Of a DNA stretch of 64,000 nucleotides, positions 32,450-45,390 are shown one piece after another (positions within the stretch are counted from its first letter, which is position 1; each line of letters starts with the position of its first letter). The translations under genes and the position numbers were made by a program. The DNA comes from Miscanthus floridulus. Taxonomy: Eukaryota; Streptophyta; Magnoliopsida; Poales; Poaceae. The notes below the pieces were generated by a model. It did not search any database. It was not told the origin of the DNA and saw only the letters and a list, made by a program, of their open reading frames with translations. The stretch lies in contig NC_089591.1 of assembly GCF_019320115.1 (NCBI RefSeq), positions 61,099,550 through 61,163,549 of the forward strand. Direction: 5' to 3'.

Positions 32450-34046
32450 CCTCCAGCGCCTGGCAGATCGATCTGCTCGTCTTCTTCCTCGTCGAACACC
32501 GCCGCCCTCTTCTTCGACCTCGCGCCGCGTCCGTTCGCCTTCCGTGACACCGGCGCCGCCGTCTTCTTCCTCGTGCGGCCTCCACCGCGCGCGCCCGTGC
32601 CCCTCCTCCGCGCTTGCCCGTGGCCCTCCACCGCGCCCTCCTCCGCGCCCGAGGCCCTCCACCGCGCGTTGCCCCACCGCGCCGGCCCGAGGCCCTCCAG
32701 TACGTACACTGCCGAGCTTCGAGGTGATATATTCGTCGATCTCTTTGTACATTCGTCCGAGCCCTCCACTGCCGAGTTATAGATCACGTCGAAAACTACA
32801 ACTTTGGTGTAAGCCATGTCAACGGTCGAGGTCGATTGAAAATTCCAAATTTTGAATCACAAAATCTATAGAAACTAAAAATGAATATTTGGAACTCTAA
32901 ATGATTTTAAATAAAAACATATCTTAAGGCAAGTTTTGAATATTTGGAACTCTAAATGACAAGTATAATTAAGGATCGCCAATGAAATTACTTTAGAAAT
33001 TAATTAGATCGATGTAAATCCATGGCTTGTATAATAAACACGCTATATATTATTTGGAAACAACGCTACGAACCATCCGCTAATGATCCAGCCCATCAAC
33101 CGCCATATATTCATCACTATATGATATGCCATTATTTCAAGATGCAGTTTCAATAGAAGAATTTTTTCTATCTTCATAGATCAATGTTTGTTAACGAAAT
33201 TTTATCCAAATATATTCATGTAGGGTCTTTTTTTTGAAGGATTTGTTGTAGGATATATAACGGTCAAATAGGAACTCAATTTTGATACCCAGTTTATAAA
33301 CTAAGCGTTTTTTAGTTTATCAAAAATATCACATGTTTCTTCATTTGTGAACTTTGAATATACAGATATAATATATTAATGTTGCTAAAGTAATATGAGC
33401 ATTACATATTTTTTTCCGGGAAGACTATCTTCAAACTTTATATCATAGCATCAGAGATCGCCTGTAGAAGAAGAAAATAAATTCTTATCATTTCGGAAAT
33501 AGTAATGGTTATATGAGCAATAAGACACATATACTTACATTTCATAATGGCTTATACTTATATTATTAACATAGAATTTTCTCATATGATGAATGACTAC
33601 ATGGTTGATCACATGGTACATAGGATCACAACATCACGCACCGACACCGCCCCGGCCCGCCTCACGTCGTCGTCGTCGTCAGCACGCCGGCCCGCCTCAC
33701 GTCATCGTCGTCAGCACACCGGCCACCGCGCCGACACGTATATATACGTCATTTGTATTCATATGCATTTCGTCCATGCGTTTCTATGTATACGGCGGAG
33801 CACCGCCGCCCTCGTTCACCCATGTGTACAGACATATATACGGCGGAGTGGAGCACCGCCACTCTTGTCACACCGCCCTTTCTCGTGCCCTAATTCGCCC
33901 TAGTACCGACGTAGTTCGTCCTAGTGTGGCGAATTGCGTCCGTGATCGAGGGGCAAGATTTAATAATGCATATTGTTTGTAGATTTTACGCATGTAATAA
34001 GCAAAGATTTGACGTACTATATATTGGTTTTGTTTTTTGAAGCTAG
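32450..34046. other. leader region of the second CACTA gene
   Basis: A CT- and GC-rich stretch (32450-32830) with open frames on both strands of low complexity (arginine/proline/serine), then AT-rich DNA. Near 33653-33720 a block containing GGCCCGCCTCACGTC is duplicated. I find no credible protein here; it could hold a 5' UTR and an intron. Confidence 0.45.
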
Positions 34047-37000
34047 ATGGCCGACCCGAGAAATATGGATGAGGAGGAGTTGATGATGAATTTGATCAAC
34101 ACTGGCACTCAAGTTGCCGGCGATGATGGTGCTAAAAATAACGTGCAAGAGGATGTAGATGACGGGAGTCAGTACTTAGCTCTTGAACAAAATGAGCAAC
34201 AACATATTGGCCAAGTATATATTTTTTATTATTAGCTATATATATATATTATCATATGTCTTATGTGTGCTCATGACATTAAAAATAATGTTTATGTTTT
34301 GTAGCCCTCTGGATCGACATCAACAACTACAACGAAGAGTAAAAATGTTCGAGGTCCCAAAAAGCCATTGGAGGGTCGCTTCATCATCTCGGAGTTCAAT
34401 GTGGATACAGGAGAACCGGGGGGGGGGGCGAATAAAATGAAATTTGTGCACCACTGTGGTTACCTTGTACGGGACCGGCTCCCGATTAGTACCCGTGAAT
34501 GGAAGAAGAAGACTAATGCTCCTCATATCAGTTTTGTCTCCGATCGTGACAAGGCGTTAATTTGGAATGATGTCTTGGTACATTTCACGCTCCAAACAGA
34601 TGATTATGATGATATAATAGATGGTGATGAATTGAAGGAGCGAGTTAGGGATTGGGCAATGAAGAAGATGGCCACCCAGTTTCAGACTTGGAAGAAACAC
34701 CTATACACGACGTATGTCAAGAAGAACATAGCACCAGATTTTACTGTCCCAGGCCCGATCTCAAAGCAGAGGCCCTATTGGGATGAGTTTGTACAGTACA
34801 AGACTTCAGAAGAGGGTGTGAGTCGGGTGATAAAGAACCAACATAATGCCCAACAGAAGACATACCACCATACCTTGGGATCAGGTGGCTACCCGACTGC
34901 CATTAAGAAGTGGAACAAAATGGAAGCAGACCTTCTTGCCAAGGGTATCAGACCAGAATCACTCGAGTGGGGAGAACGTGCAAAGAATTGGTTTTTCGCT
35001 CATGGGGGAACACTAGACCAGGAGACAGGGAAGTGCGTTTATGGCGCAAGACTGCAAGAAGCAGCAGAAAGATTGTTTTATGCTCAGAGAGCTGCTGCTA
35101 GTGGTGCGTTCAGGCCCAACAGAGAGAAGGATGAGCTGACATACGCCATCGGGACTATTGAACATGGTGGCCGAACTAGAGGCAAAGGAAGTGTCTCGTG
35201 GGAGCATGGATTCCCTCAGGACAGACCTTCCTACAGAAGTCGCCAGAGAAAGAAGGAAGAAGAGGCACACCGGCTCCAGAGGTTGGAGGAAGCGGTGCGT
35301 GAAGCACAGGAGCGGGGAAAAAACCTTGAAGCGAGAATGCAGGAGGAAATCAAAAGGCAAGTGCAAATAGCAGTGAGTGCAAGCAAGCAGGCATCAGAGC
35401 CAGGAATCAACATTAGCCAATCTGTTCAGTTGAAAAGCAGCTGCGCTTCCACGGAGATACCAAATCAAGGGGACACAGGACTGCGCTTCCCTGTGGATGA
35501 CGTCACTGAACCTTGTACAACGTGTGAGCTACACATTCCGAAGGAGAATTCCACAATCAAGGTGGCTATCGGTCTTGTTAATCCTATCGACCGAACCAAG
35601 ACACCAAGGATTCATGGGAATATAATCCAAGAAGGATATGCCACCATCTCGGTAGATAAAGCTGAAAAAGGTTTTAGTGATTTGCCTCTTGACATTCCTG
35701 GAGGTGATGGCGAGAAGACTCTAGGAGAAGCGGAGAAGACATTCATTCTATGGCGCAAGCGCTACATCATCATTCCAGGGATGTCGGCTCCACCTCCTTC
35801 TGAACTACCTCACCATAGGTACGTGCGGATGAAAACACTACATCATTAATTTGTATTGGCTTAAATAATTAACAATCTGCTCATAATAATATGTCATTCC
35901 TTTTTTTGTAGCAGATCCTCCCCCAACCTAAATCCAATTGTTCAATCGCCAGATCATCATAGTGCTCTGTACGATGACATTGTGTTGGAAGACGAGGCTG
36001 CATCCACACCCTCTCCAAGGAGGTCTCCAACGCCACAGCCGCCACCTCCAAGGAGGTCTCCAACGCCGCTGCCAACACCTCCAAGGAGGTCTCCAACGCC
36101 GCTGCCAACACCTCCAAGGAGGTCTCCAACGCCTCCCCCGCCCCTGCCTACCAAGAAGCCTAGCAAGAGGCCAGCCCCTCAAACGAAGAATCAGTCCCCG
36201 CCTGCAAAGAAAGCCACTGTGAAACCAAGGGCTATTCCCAAAATAATATCTGAAGAGAAGGAAGAAGGAACTGATGCATATAAAAAAGACATGTCTAGAT
36301 TCTATGACAAACTTAAAATGAATCAAGAAGCAAGGAGAAACCCAGAGAAACCGTACTTCTTCGTAGCTCCGGATATTTTAAGAAAAAAGGTGACTTCTTA
36401 CCAGCATCAACAGCGGGAATCTCGTAAGCCGTCCAAATCAACGTTATCAGACTATGACCGCACTCTCACCAAGTCAATTGAGGCGGCACAGAAAAAGAAG
36501 CGGGCAGGGAAAGGAGTTGCCCAACTCGGACAACAAGCGCACCAATCAATCCCCCCGCTAGTTGTTGGTAATGAATATGGTTCGAATTTAGGATTAATGC
36601 ATCAGGCAAACATACCTCCGGATGTCGATTTGGATCACCTTGGTGAATTTCTTGATGAGACTGGTCTCGACCTTTACCAGATGTTTGGTGATGGAAACAT
36701 TGAGAGTGCGGCGGAGGTTGATATTTGGAAGAAAAAATTTGTACTAGGCCAGAGTCTATACAACCCTCAAGCCTTATCTGATCTGGGGACGCAAATGTAC
36801 CTGCTAAACAAGTGGTACATGCAGGCGTCTACCAGTGGAGACTTCTGCGTTGGTGTCAGAATTAGAGACGAACATTGGTTCCGTGGCGATGATGTTATGT
36901 ATGTTGACTTTGCAGAATTTCATCAACTATGCCACCTTACCTCTCTGGACAAAGTTATCATTAGCTGCTATTGCCTGTAAGTAATAATTCTTTCGATCTA

Positions 37001-38066
37001 TTATTAAACTCATCATATGTGTGTATATGCATATAAATTATCCTAACAAGTACTATATATATGCAGATTTACAATGACAGAGCTCAGAAAGGAAGGCTGC
37101 AATGAAATTGGTTTTGTTGATCCCCATATAGTATTCAAAGACCCAATTACTCCAATGACTAATTGGAAGTCTGAGTCAGAGAGTAACCTCATGAACTTCT
37201 TAGTGAACCAACGCCACAAGAAGGATATACTCTTTCCCTATAACTTCAAGTGAGTGTTAATCATGTCGATCATAGCCTTAATGGCTCATATGTTGATTCT
37301 AGTTAATTAATGAGTGTTATGCGTTATATCCTATAAACACATGCAGCAATCACTGGATATTGATGGACATCGATCTGGTGAAAAGTCACTTGATAATCTA
37401 TGACTCGATGAGAAAACCACAACAAGACTACCAAGATATGATAGATATTATCCAGAGGTAATTTCGGGATCTCTAGCAACTATATATACACACAAACATG
37501 ATGATTAACTATATCTGATGACGTGGCAAATTTTTTATTGGGCAGTGTTTGGAAAACCTTTATTGAGAAGCAACACATGAAAAAATGCAAAGCGCCACTG
37601 AATGTAATCCCATTGAAAGTAAGTCCCCTGAATCGCATCATCTTTATTAATTAAACATATAGCTTTCACCGGATCACCAGATTGGATGACAAATCTTTTT
37701 CTCGTAAAGTGGTGTCTGAGGCAGGAACAGGGGAACAACTACTGTGGTTACTATGTTTGCAAGTTTATCAAGGTGCTCTCCCAAAGAACTCCTACAGAGA
37801 GACTCAAAGTACGTTAAAAATACACTATATATTCATTTAATTATTATTATTGATTGTGTTACTATGTCTTTATATATATATGTACATATATTAATTTATT
37901 TTCCTTTAATTCAAACCTGTAGACTCGATGGTTGGAGGAAAAGGTCATACGGCAAGACCAAATCAAAGCAATTCAAGAGTCTATAGCCGGATTTTTTAAT
38001 GAGCAGGTCATCGATTCCAAGGGCGAGTTCTACTTCGACCCAACACTGCCATTGAAGCCAAGCTAG
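34047..38066 (+). CDS. TnpA-like CACTA protein with C-terminal Ulp1/C48 protease domain (eight exons)
   Basis: Exons: 34047-34214, 34305-35818, 35912-36976, 37067-37249, 37347-37457, 37546-37618, 37710-37808 and 37923-38066. All phases agree, giving 1,118 residues without a stop. Residues about 60-330 resemble the plant Ptta/En/Spm transposase family (GRFIISEFNVDTGEP, then RDRLPISTREWKKK and WDEFVQYKTSEEG). A Lys/Glu/Arg-rich probable coiled coil follows (RKKEEEAHRLQRLEEAVREA). Exon 3 opens with a Pro/Ser/Arg repeat. The C-terminal 180 residues fit a Ulp1 cysteine protease: His979 in NHWILMD, Asp996 in IIYDS, Cys1050 in NNYCGYYVCKF, with Gln1043 or Gln1045 for the oxyanion site. The expected activity is cleavage of SUMO-like conjugates; target unknown. 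The exon 3 acceptor is a TAGCAG tandem site, so a one-residue variant is possible. Confidence 0.82.
36017..36150 (+). repeat. 33-bp coding minisatellite in the TnpA-like gene
   Basis: About four copies of AGGAGGTCTCCAACGCC plus a CTGCCAACACCTCCA-like half, encoding the 11-residue unit RRSPTPLPTPP. The period is a multiple of three, so the frame is kept. Confidence 0.85.
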
Positions 38067-38190
38067 AGGATGAGAAGAAACTTGTTATGTCACAACAACT
38101 ATAATGCAATCTTTTGTAATATATGCACATGAAATAATATAATGTAAAATACACATATGCATGCATGCATGTAAATATATATATGATGCA

Positions 38191-38193
<3 letters not shown>

Positions 38194-38254
<61 letters not shown>
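38194..38254. repeat. (TA)n microsatellite in the CACTA 3' region
   Basis: About 30 TA units downstream of the TnpA-like stop codon. Confidence 0.95.
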
Positions 38255-38257
<3 letters not shown>

Positions 38258-38415
38258 CTATGCTTGAATTGTGTGATTTAATACGTTCATTGTGCTTGAA
38301 CCGAAACATACTATATGCGCATATAAATGTATAATTAGCAGCGTACAATACGACTTCGAAAACCTATTTTGAAAAGAAAACAAAAAAATGAAAAGAAAAG
38401 AAAAAAGAAAAAAAC

Positions 38416-38640
38416 CTTTAGTCCCGGTTCGTATTACCAACCGGGACTAAAGGTGCCGGCCATCGTGGCATGTCAGGAGGCACCTTTAGTCCCGGTTGGT
38501 GTTACCCACCGGGACTAAAGGTCCTCCTTTAGTCCCGGTTCCTGACCCGGGACTAAAGGACCCCCCTTTAGTCCCGGATGCTTGCTCCCGGGTGGGGAAC
38601 CGGGACTAGAGGGGGTTCACCACCGGGAGTAAAGCTCGGT
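38416..38640. repeat. right subterminal palindromic repeats of the CACTA element
   Basis: Four inverted pairs of CCTTTAGTCCCGGTT and its complement, ending 12 bp before the terminal CAGTG block. Confidence 0.85.
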
Positions 38641-38655
38641 TCTCTACCAGTGAGG

Positions 38656-40733
38656 ACGATCTAAGGTTTTATCTCACTTTTCTATATATTGTCCGGTGCC
38701 TATCCTTGAACTTTTGGGAGTTGGGACATGTGACATGCAGTCCACGACCTTGTTAGACTTTCCGCCTCGTGCAACTCGATCATAACCTGCAGACTTGACC
38801 AAGGTTGCAGACGTCCACGCGTCGCCATGGGCGGCGGTTGATTGGAGGTGGTATTCACAGAGACCACGGTTCCTTCTTGAGCTTAGCTTGTTCGTGCATG
38901 GCCACGTAGATTTCTTGCGCACGCCATGTTGCACATGTTTGGAGCACCAAAATGTTTGAATTCTTGGGATCATGTATAAAATAGAGTACATTTGTGCAGA
39001 CAATTCAGATGACCATGGCGAGTACGTACAGTACCGTTTAATCTTAGAAGAAAGCTCCTCGTCGAGCACAAGTACACAAGTTAAACTTGTTTACGTACTC
39101 CATAACATTTGTCATCGGCGCACGAACCTTCGTCGGTTGATCGAAAAATCCACCGGCCACATATATAATCACAGCGTTTTGTCAACACAATCGTCGTCGT
39201 CCCTTTCGCGGAACAGTGCCGCCTGGTTCGCACGATCAAGGCAAACAGCGTAATCGGCCGGGCGCGCGGCTTGCAGAAAGTTCGGTGGCCACTGCCCACC
39301 CGGCCGACGAGACTACCGCCCACCGGCAGGGTGGTCGCGTCGCCGAACGCCCGGATCGGAGGAGACCGCGGTATTGAAAATGTTGGGTCGTTGCTGTACT
39401 CGACTGCACATCATCCTATGCATCCATCAGCCCGTCGCCCCATCACGTCCCTGTCGACGTATTAAAGTTCCTGTTCGTTTCGAGCGCTTGGCCGGGAAGG
39501 TCTCCACGTAGCAAGAAATACACTTGGCCATACCAAATTAATTGTCCAATTTTTTACAATTTGACTTTTTTTAAAAAAAAAATACATTTGAACCTTGAGA
39601 GACTTAAACTCATCTTTGGATCCCTGAGTTACGCTAGCTCGATGATCCAGACTCTCGGTCGACCGGCTGATCTTTTTTTTAATGATCTGGTTAGCCTTCT
39701 AAGCTTCTTCATTTCAATCTCCAGCGCTGACGAAGAACTCTAACAAATGAACGCTAGCAGAATTGTCGCTCCATCCCACGACACGACGACCGCACGGCTG
39801 AATGTCTGCAAGCTTCTACGCCAGCTCTTACACAAGCAAGTGTCCGACGTTTAAATTATCAGCAAATTATACGCAGTAGCCATTAGCTAAGCACAACTGC
39901 ACAAGCATGCACAATTGTATACGTACGTATATAGCCCGGCCTAAAAAAGTCGTAAACGGGTTTAGAGCACGTTCTCGAGTTGCTTGATCTGCACCGATTA
40001 GCCAAACGGGCACATAAACGACGTCTCTTTTATTTTATTTTATTTTCTTTTCTTTTGCTTTGGAGTGGAGCACAAACTCGACGAGATGGTAGTATGTAGG
40101 AAGCACGATGTATGCGCGCTTGCCAGCTGAGGGACACAACTGGTAATACTATTTTTTTAAAAAAAAAATATCGGGCCTGGACACTCTCTAAGAAATATAT
40201 TTATAATACAATATATATACTACGGAAAGAAACCTTCAGCAGAAGACACTCCAATTGTCTTCAGAAAATAATGGACCATTTTTTAGTCAAATAACGGAGC
40301 TAGCAATCGATCGTTTTCAATGGTTTGTCACGCGCAGCTTGCTATTTAATTGTGTAAATATAGTCATCGTGCGCAACATGTGGAGCTATACACAGATCAA
40401 TAAATGAAATAGAGAGCACATGGTAAGCGGTAGCTATCAGAAAAGAGTTTTCCCCATATACGCTTAGCTAGAAATTCAGAGTTGCTAGTCGTCCATCTAA
40501 TTAATTAGATTGATATACCTCATAGTTTCTCTTGCATGATAGCTATATCTTTGCCTTAGCTACATGAGAGTACGGTGGTGCGCATGATTATTTGCGTGTG
40601 CAACGTTGTGACCATGAGCTAAATAGAAATTCTAATTTACCCATTGAAATTTTGTCATGGTTAAGTTTTGTAAGATGAAAGTTAAATTCTCAAAGTTGAA
40701 TTTCTATGTGTCTATTGAAGTAAAGAACTTAGA
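38656..40733. other. unassigned intergenic DNA
   Basis: No gene, terminal repeat or LTR that I recognise. Mixed composition: a GC-richer part at 39160-39470 with short frames lacking motifs, and a TTTTA/TTTTC-rich tract at about 40028-40060. Confidence 0.4.
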
Positions 40734-40810
40734 CCTCGTTTGGTGCGGCTCTCGCACCGGATCCGCATGCGGCTCTGGCACCAGAGCGGGCACAACCCCA
40801 CCAAACGAGG
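40734..40810. repeat. 77-bp foldback with 12-bp inverted ends
   Basis: CCTCGTTTGGTG at 40734-40745 and CACCAAACGAGG at 40799-40810 are exact inverses. The CCTCGTTTGG end resembles the ends of many plant MITEs. No clear target duplication is visible, so it could be one end of a larger element. Confidence 0.45.
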
Positions 40811-41569
40811 ACACACGGAGGAACACTTCTTCACTGGGATGTGTGGAGCCGGAGCCGTTTTGGTGCCCAGACCGGAGCGCAAAAAATTGGCTCCCCCCAA
40901 GCGCTGCCAATCGTGCCCATCGTTTAGCAATGGTGTACATTTTTGTTGGGCGCGCGGGGGTACTAAATATTTTAAAACTAGTGTAGACCCCTTGTTGAAA
41001 GTTTACATATAAGTTGTGTGGGGAATTATATGGCAGAATCGTCCGAAATAGCACGCTTCCGGAGACGTTCGTCTTCTACCAGACACTAAGCACCCCGAAA
41101 GTTAGCTACATCGGACGGTTCCGTCCAGCACACCTCAAGGGAGAACTCGAACAATCCACAATTTTTATCCAGGATCTAATAATGAGAACGAATTTGCAAT
41201 ACTTAGTCCATTTCATACAACAAGACTTCTCAGAAATACATTATTACAATACCAAGTTTAGAGTGTGGAATTTAAATAGTGGAATTGAAATAAACATCTA
41301 ACAATAAGATACAATGATCTGTTTATGCCCACCAGAAGAATCCTCCACACAACAACCACTCCTCAAGCTGCACCTGCAACAGGAGTAAATAAACCCTAAG
41401 TACACAATGTACTCGCAAGACTTACCCGACTAGTAGGAATAATTTTCTGACTCTTAAGGATATGATAAGCTTTATGGTTTGCTGGGTTTCTTTTTTGCAA
41501 AAAGTATTCCTAGTAGTGAATTCTTATGTATGTGTATTATTAGCAGTCATGATTAGTTCATTAGCTAAC
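40811..41569. other. unassigned, repeat-like DNA
   Basis: No coding signal. The stretch around 41200-41300 (CTCAGAAATACATTATTACA) has the look of an old LTR, but I cannot place its ends. Confidence 0.3.
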
Positions 41570-43036
41570 TATAAGTAAAATGGACCTTAGGCCCATTTAC
41601 TTTGGATTTTAGTGTTTGATGACCAATACAACCAAATTGAACTAATGAATTTACAAGTGATTGTTTTTGTAGTTCAATAGGATGCAAGACGTGACTCGGA
41701 CAAAGGCGATGTGATGATCCGATGATCGACACTTCAAGCAAGACCTTATGAGTACAAGAGAAGACCGAAGATATCAAGTAAAGTCCAAGCATGAAGATAG
41801 GAACCAAGCCATATGCAAGATCGCAAGGAAACGAGCTCACATAGGTGACCGGACGCTGGAAGAAAGTGACTAGACGCTCCAATCAGTGGCTCGGCAACAG
41901 CTGGCGTCAGCAGCAGCGACCGGACGCTGAACAAGTGAATCGGCTGGACGCACCGATGGCACTATTCATCAGTCCGGCAACACACTCAGCAAGTGACCGG
42001 ATGCTGGCGGCAAACCGACCAGACGCAGGACAACAGCGTCTGATCGAGTACAAAGTGGTTCTAGAGCGGCGAACTTGCGGCCAGACGCGTCCGGTGGCAT
42101 GTGACCGAACGCTGCCAGCGTCTGATCAATTGATCATAGCTCTAACGGTCGGGATGACCGAACGCGTCCAGTCAGGACGTTATCAGCGTCCGGTCAGTAG
42201 CAGAAAAGCAGGATTTTGTCTCCGACGGCTACTTTCTTAGTGGGGGTTATAAATAGACCCCAACCGGCTATTTGAGAAGTGTGGGCTGAGGAAACATATC
42301 AAGGGTGTTGATACACCATTTTAGTGATCTCCACATGCATAGTGCTTAGTGATTCATCAGGTGATTAGCGTAGGTGCTTTGCGAAATGCTTAGATTGATT
42401 AAACCACTGCGCTTGCTCTAGGTTTAGGCCTAGCGTTTAGTGAGGTTTGCATACCTCTTACCACTCGGTGCTTGCGAGCATCATTGCTGTACATCGGAGG
42501 AGCTTGTAGTCTTGCAAGATCATACCAACCGCGTTTATGGTGTAGCCGCCACCGTGTACCGGAGGGAACAAGTCCCATGGTGTTTCGCCCGGAAGCTTGA
42601 TAGTGAAGACGGCAGGGAGCATCCGGGAGAGGCTTGCTAGAAGGCACGTCGGAGACCCACTTACGCGTGGGGAAGGCCCAAGGCTATCCACAGAGTTACC
42701 CGACTGGGAGCTTGGCCCTTGCGAGGGATTCTTTGCGAGGGGCTCCAACAAAGACTAGGGAGAAGCTTACGCGCTTCTCGATTCCTCGATAAAAATACCA
42801 GAGTCGTCGATGAGAGTTTGCATATCTCTATCTTGCTTTTTAGCTTCCGCATTTACATTGATTGTATTACTTCTTTTGCGGTAGAGATAGCAACACACTA
42901 GCAAAACCGTAGTTGCACATTTAGATAGTTTATCTTTCGCATAGGTTTTGCTAGGGTTAGAAAAAGAGGTCATTACTTAGAGTTAAAATTTTAAGTTGCC
43001 TAATTCACCCCCTCTTAGGCGTCACGGTCTCCTTCA
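41570..43036 (+). repeat. left LTR of the SIRE-type element
   Basis: 1,467 bp, from TATAAGTAAAATGGACC to GTCTCCTTCA. It matches 46582 onward (TGTAAGGAAAATGGACC). It contains GACCGGACGC and GCGTCCGGTC motifs in both orientations around 41850-42200, and TATAAATA at about 42248. Confidence 0.85.
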
Positions 43037-43037
43037 A

Positions 43038-43050
43038 TTGGTATCAGAGC
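43038..43050 (+). promoter_or_regulatory. primer-binding site, initiator methionine tRNA type
   Basis: TTGGTATCAGAGC follows the LTR end after one base. This is the standard primer-binding site of plant copia elements. Confidence 0.88.
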
Positions 43051-43117
43051 CGGTTGGCTCAATTTGGACCTTTGGCTTAACCGCCGTTGAGCCGACGCTA
43101 TTTAGAGTGGTTGGGAT

Positions 43118-45390
43118 GGATACCTCTAGGCCTTCACACTTTGATGGCACTAACTTCCCTTATTATAGATCTAGAATGGCTTGCTACCTTGAGGTGGTTG
43201 ATTTGGGAATTTAAAGAGTCACTCGTGATGGAATGAAACCCATTAAGAATCCCGATAAACCCACAAAGTGTGATGAAAAGGAAATTCATTTCAATGCTAG
43301 AGCTAAGAATTGCTTGTTTGAATCTTTTAGCATGGATGTATTTAACCAAGTCTTCACTTATAATACGACACATGAAATATGGTTAAAACTCCAAGAGCTC
43401 CATGATGGCACATCTAATGTCCGTGATCAAAAGTATTGTCTAGCTAAGAAAAATTATGATTCCTTTATAATGAATAATGATGAGCTTGTTTATGATATGT
43501 ATTCTCGTTTGAGTCTAATTATCAATGAGCTCCATTCAATAGGACTAACAAAGCTAGATGATGCATACATCATGAGGAAGATCATCTTCATGCTACCTCA
43601 AAAGAAATATGTAAGCATCATCACCATCCTTCACAACATGGAGGACTTGAGCACCATGACCCCGGCCATAGTCATTGGCAAGATAGTGGCATTTGAAATG
43701 TCACGCAAGATAGGTCAAGAAGAAGCCTCTTCATCAAGCAAAGGCAAAGCTCTCGCTTGTGGCGAGAAAAGAAGATGAAGGGCAAGCAAGTTGAGACAAG
43801 CTCAAGCTCAAGCTCCTCAAGTGAAGATGAAGAAGAAGATGAGGATGATGATGATGATGATGAAGATTCAAGTGATGATGATCAATCTTCCTCCTCCACC
43901 TCCGACCTTGATGAAGAATCAATCAAACTAGTCAACAAGGTAGAGAAGATGATCCAAAAGCTCAATGTCAAGGGTGTGCCCATCCAAATCCAAGATCTCA
44001 TTTTCTCAAATCAAAGAAATGAGCAAAGAAAGAGAGAATGCTATGGATGCGGCGAGTTGGGGCACTTTGTGGAAGTTTGTCCAAACAAGCCCACACCCAA
44101 GACAAAGAAGAAGGCATGCAAGAACCAAGTCCTCACATCAATAAGGTCATAGGATGATTCTTCAAGTGAAAAAGAACACCATCATAAGAGGCAAGGGTGC
44201 AAGCACTCATCATGAAGCTCTTCTCGTGTGTGCCTTATGGCACGAGGTAACAAAAGCTCATCCTCTAGTAAGAGTGATAGTGATGATGAAATGCCTTTTT
44301 ATGAAGAAATTGTGCAACAAAATCTTAATTATGCTAAAGTTTACACTAGTCAACAAAAGAAGCTCGAAAAAATAAAAGAAAAGCTAGATAGTTCACAAGA
44401 AGCATACAAAACTTTGCTTGAACAATATGAGAACTTTGCTAATCTAAATGTTGAACTATCTACTAAAATTGAGCGACTTGAGGCTAGTGCAACAACAAAT
44501 GCATGCACAATCAATGATGAGCAACTTGTAAAGCAAAATGCAAAATTAAAAAAAAAGTTAGCTAGCTCACAAGATGCTTATAAAAGTTTGCTTGCTAAAA
44601 TGGAAACCATGTGCAAACATTGTGATGAGCTAACTAACAAAGTTGCTAGTCTTGAAGCCGTTAGTTTAGCCCCCACCAAGGCATCTAAAAAGAAAAGTTC
44701 TATCTTTAACATGTCTAAAAAGGATGCCTCTACTTCTTGTAACGATTTATATTTAGACTCACCCTTGTGCAACCAAGTTTGTGTTGAGAAAGTTGTTGTA
44801 GATACATGCACATAAGAGGTTGCAAAGGAGAATGAGCAACTCAAGCAAGAAGTAGCTCACCTCACCAAGGACTTGACTCAAGTGAGAGGCAAGACGAAGC
44901 AAGCCCAACTTCATCAAGATAACACCGTCAAGGGAGTGAAGACGCTTGATGAAGGACAAACCATGGTTTGCTATGTGTGCCACAAGTAAGATCACAAGTC
45001 CTATGAGTGCAAGGTGAAGAATGGGGGAGGAGCAAACAAGAAAGAGAAAAAGCAAACAAGCAAGCTCTCCAATACCTACACCAACAAGGTGGACAAGAAG
45101 GCCTCCACACCTTATCTTTTGAAGAAGAAGAAAAATGACAAGGTGGTGGCCATCAAGGTGAACAAGCAAGCCAACAATGGGGTCAAACGCTTTTGGATGC
45201 CAAAGGAGATCATTTCAAACATGAAGAGCACCAAGAAGGTTTGGATCCCAAAAGAAAAGTAAGAAGTCCAATGGACTTCGAGGAATTTGGAGACTTGGCA
45301 AAGTATGGGTGCATTTCATGGGGTGCATCATGATGAACAAAATCATTCCCAAGTGGGTTGTGAATACTATGGACCCAAATTCCCTTTCCC
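43118..45390 (+). pseudogene. copia gag remnant with two zinc knuckles
   Basis: The reading starts MDTSRPSHFDGTNFPYYRSR, and a UBN2-type capsid region follows (FNQVFTYNTTHEIWLKLQEL, LHNMEDLSTMTPAIVIGKI). After a frameshift near 43770 come an acidic Ser/Glu/Asp tract (43800-43915), a first zinc knuckle CYGCGELGHFVEVC (44040-44081), and a coiled coil (44250-44680). A second knuckle, CYVC...H....C, has its frame closed by one stop at about 44987. The basic tail ends near 45262. Stops and the frameshift make it non-coding today. Confidence 0.8.

Larger units (their letters stand above)
26251..38652 (+). mobile_element. CACTA (En/Spm) DNA transposon, near full length
   Basis: 12,402 bp, starting CACTAGTAGAGAAC and ending GTTCTCTACCAGTG (inverse form CACTGGTAGAGAAC). 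It is flanked by the 3-bp duplication AGG at 26248-26250 and 38653-38655. Subterminal palindromic repeats built on CCTTTAGTCCCGGTTGG lie at both ends. It carries a TNPD-type transposase and a TnpA-like gene, the two proteins of En/Spm-type elements. A 3-bp target duplication and CACTA ends define the superfamily. The TNPD frame has one shift, so this copy may depend on others for transposase. Confidence 0.95.

Noticed and set aside
32359..32855. Overlapping 117-152 residue ORFs on both strands
   Set aside because: Low-complexity Arg/Ala/Pro text from a GC-rich leader of the CACTA element. No start context, motif or splice support.
35881..36326. Minus-strand Arg/Trp- and Gly-rich ORFs
   Set aside because: They are the reverse frames of the coding minisatellite in the TnpA-like gene.
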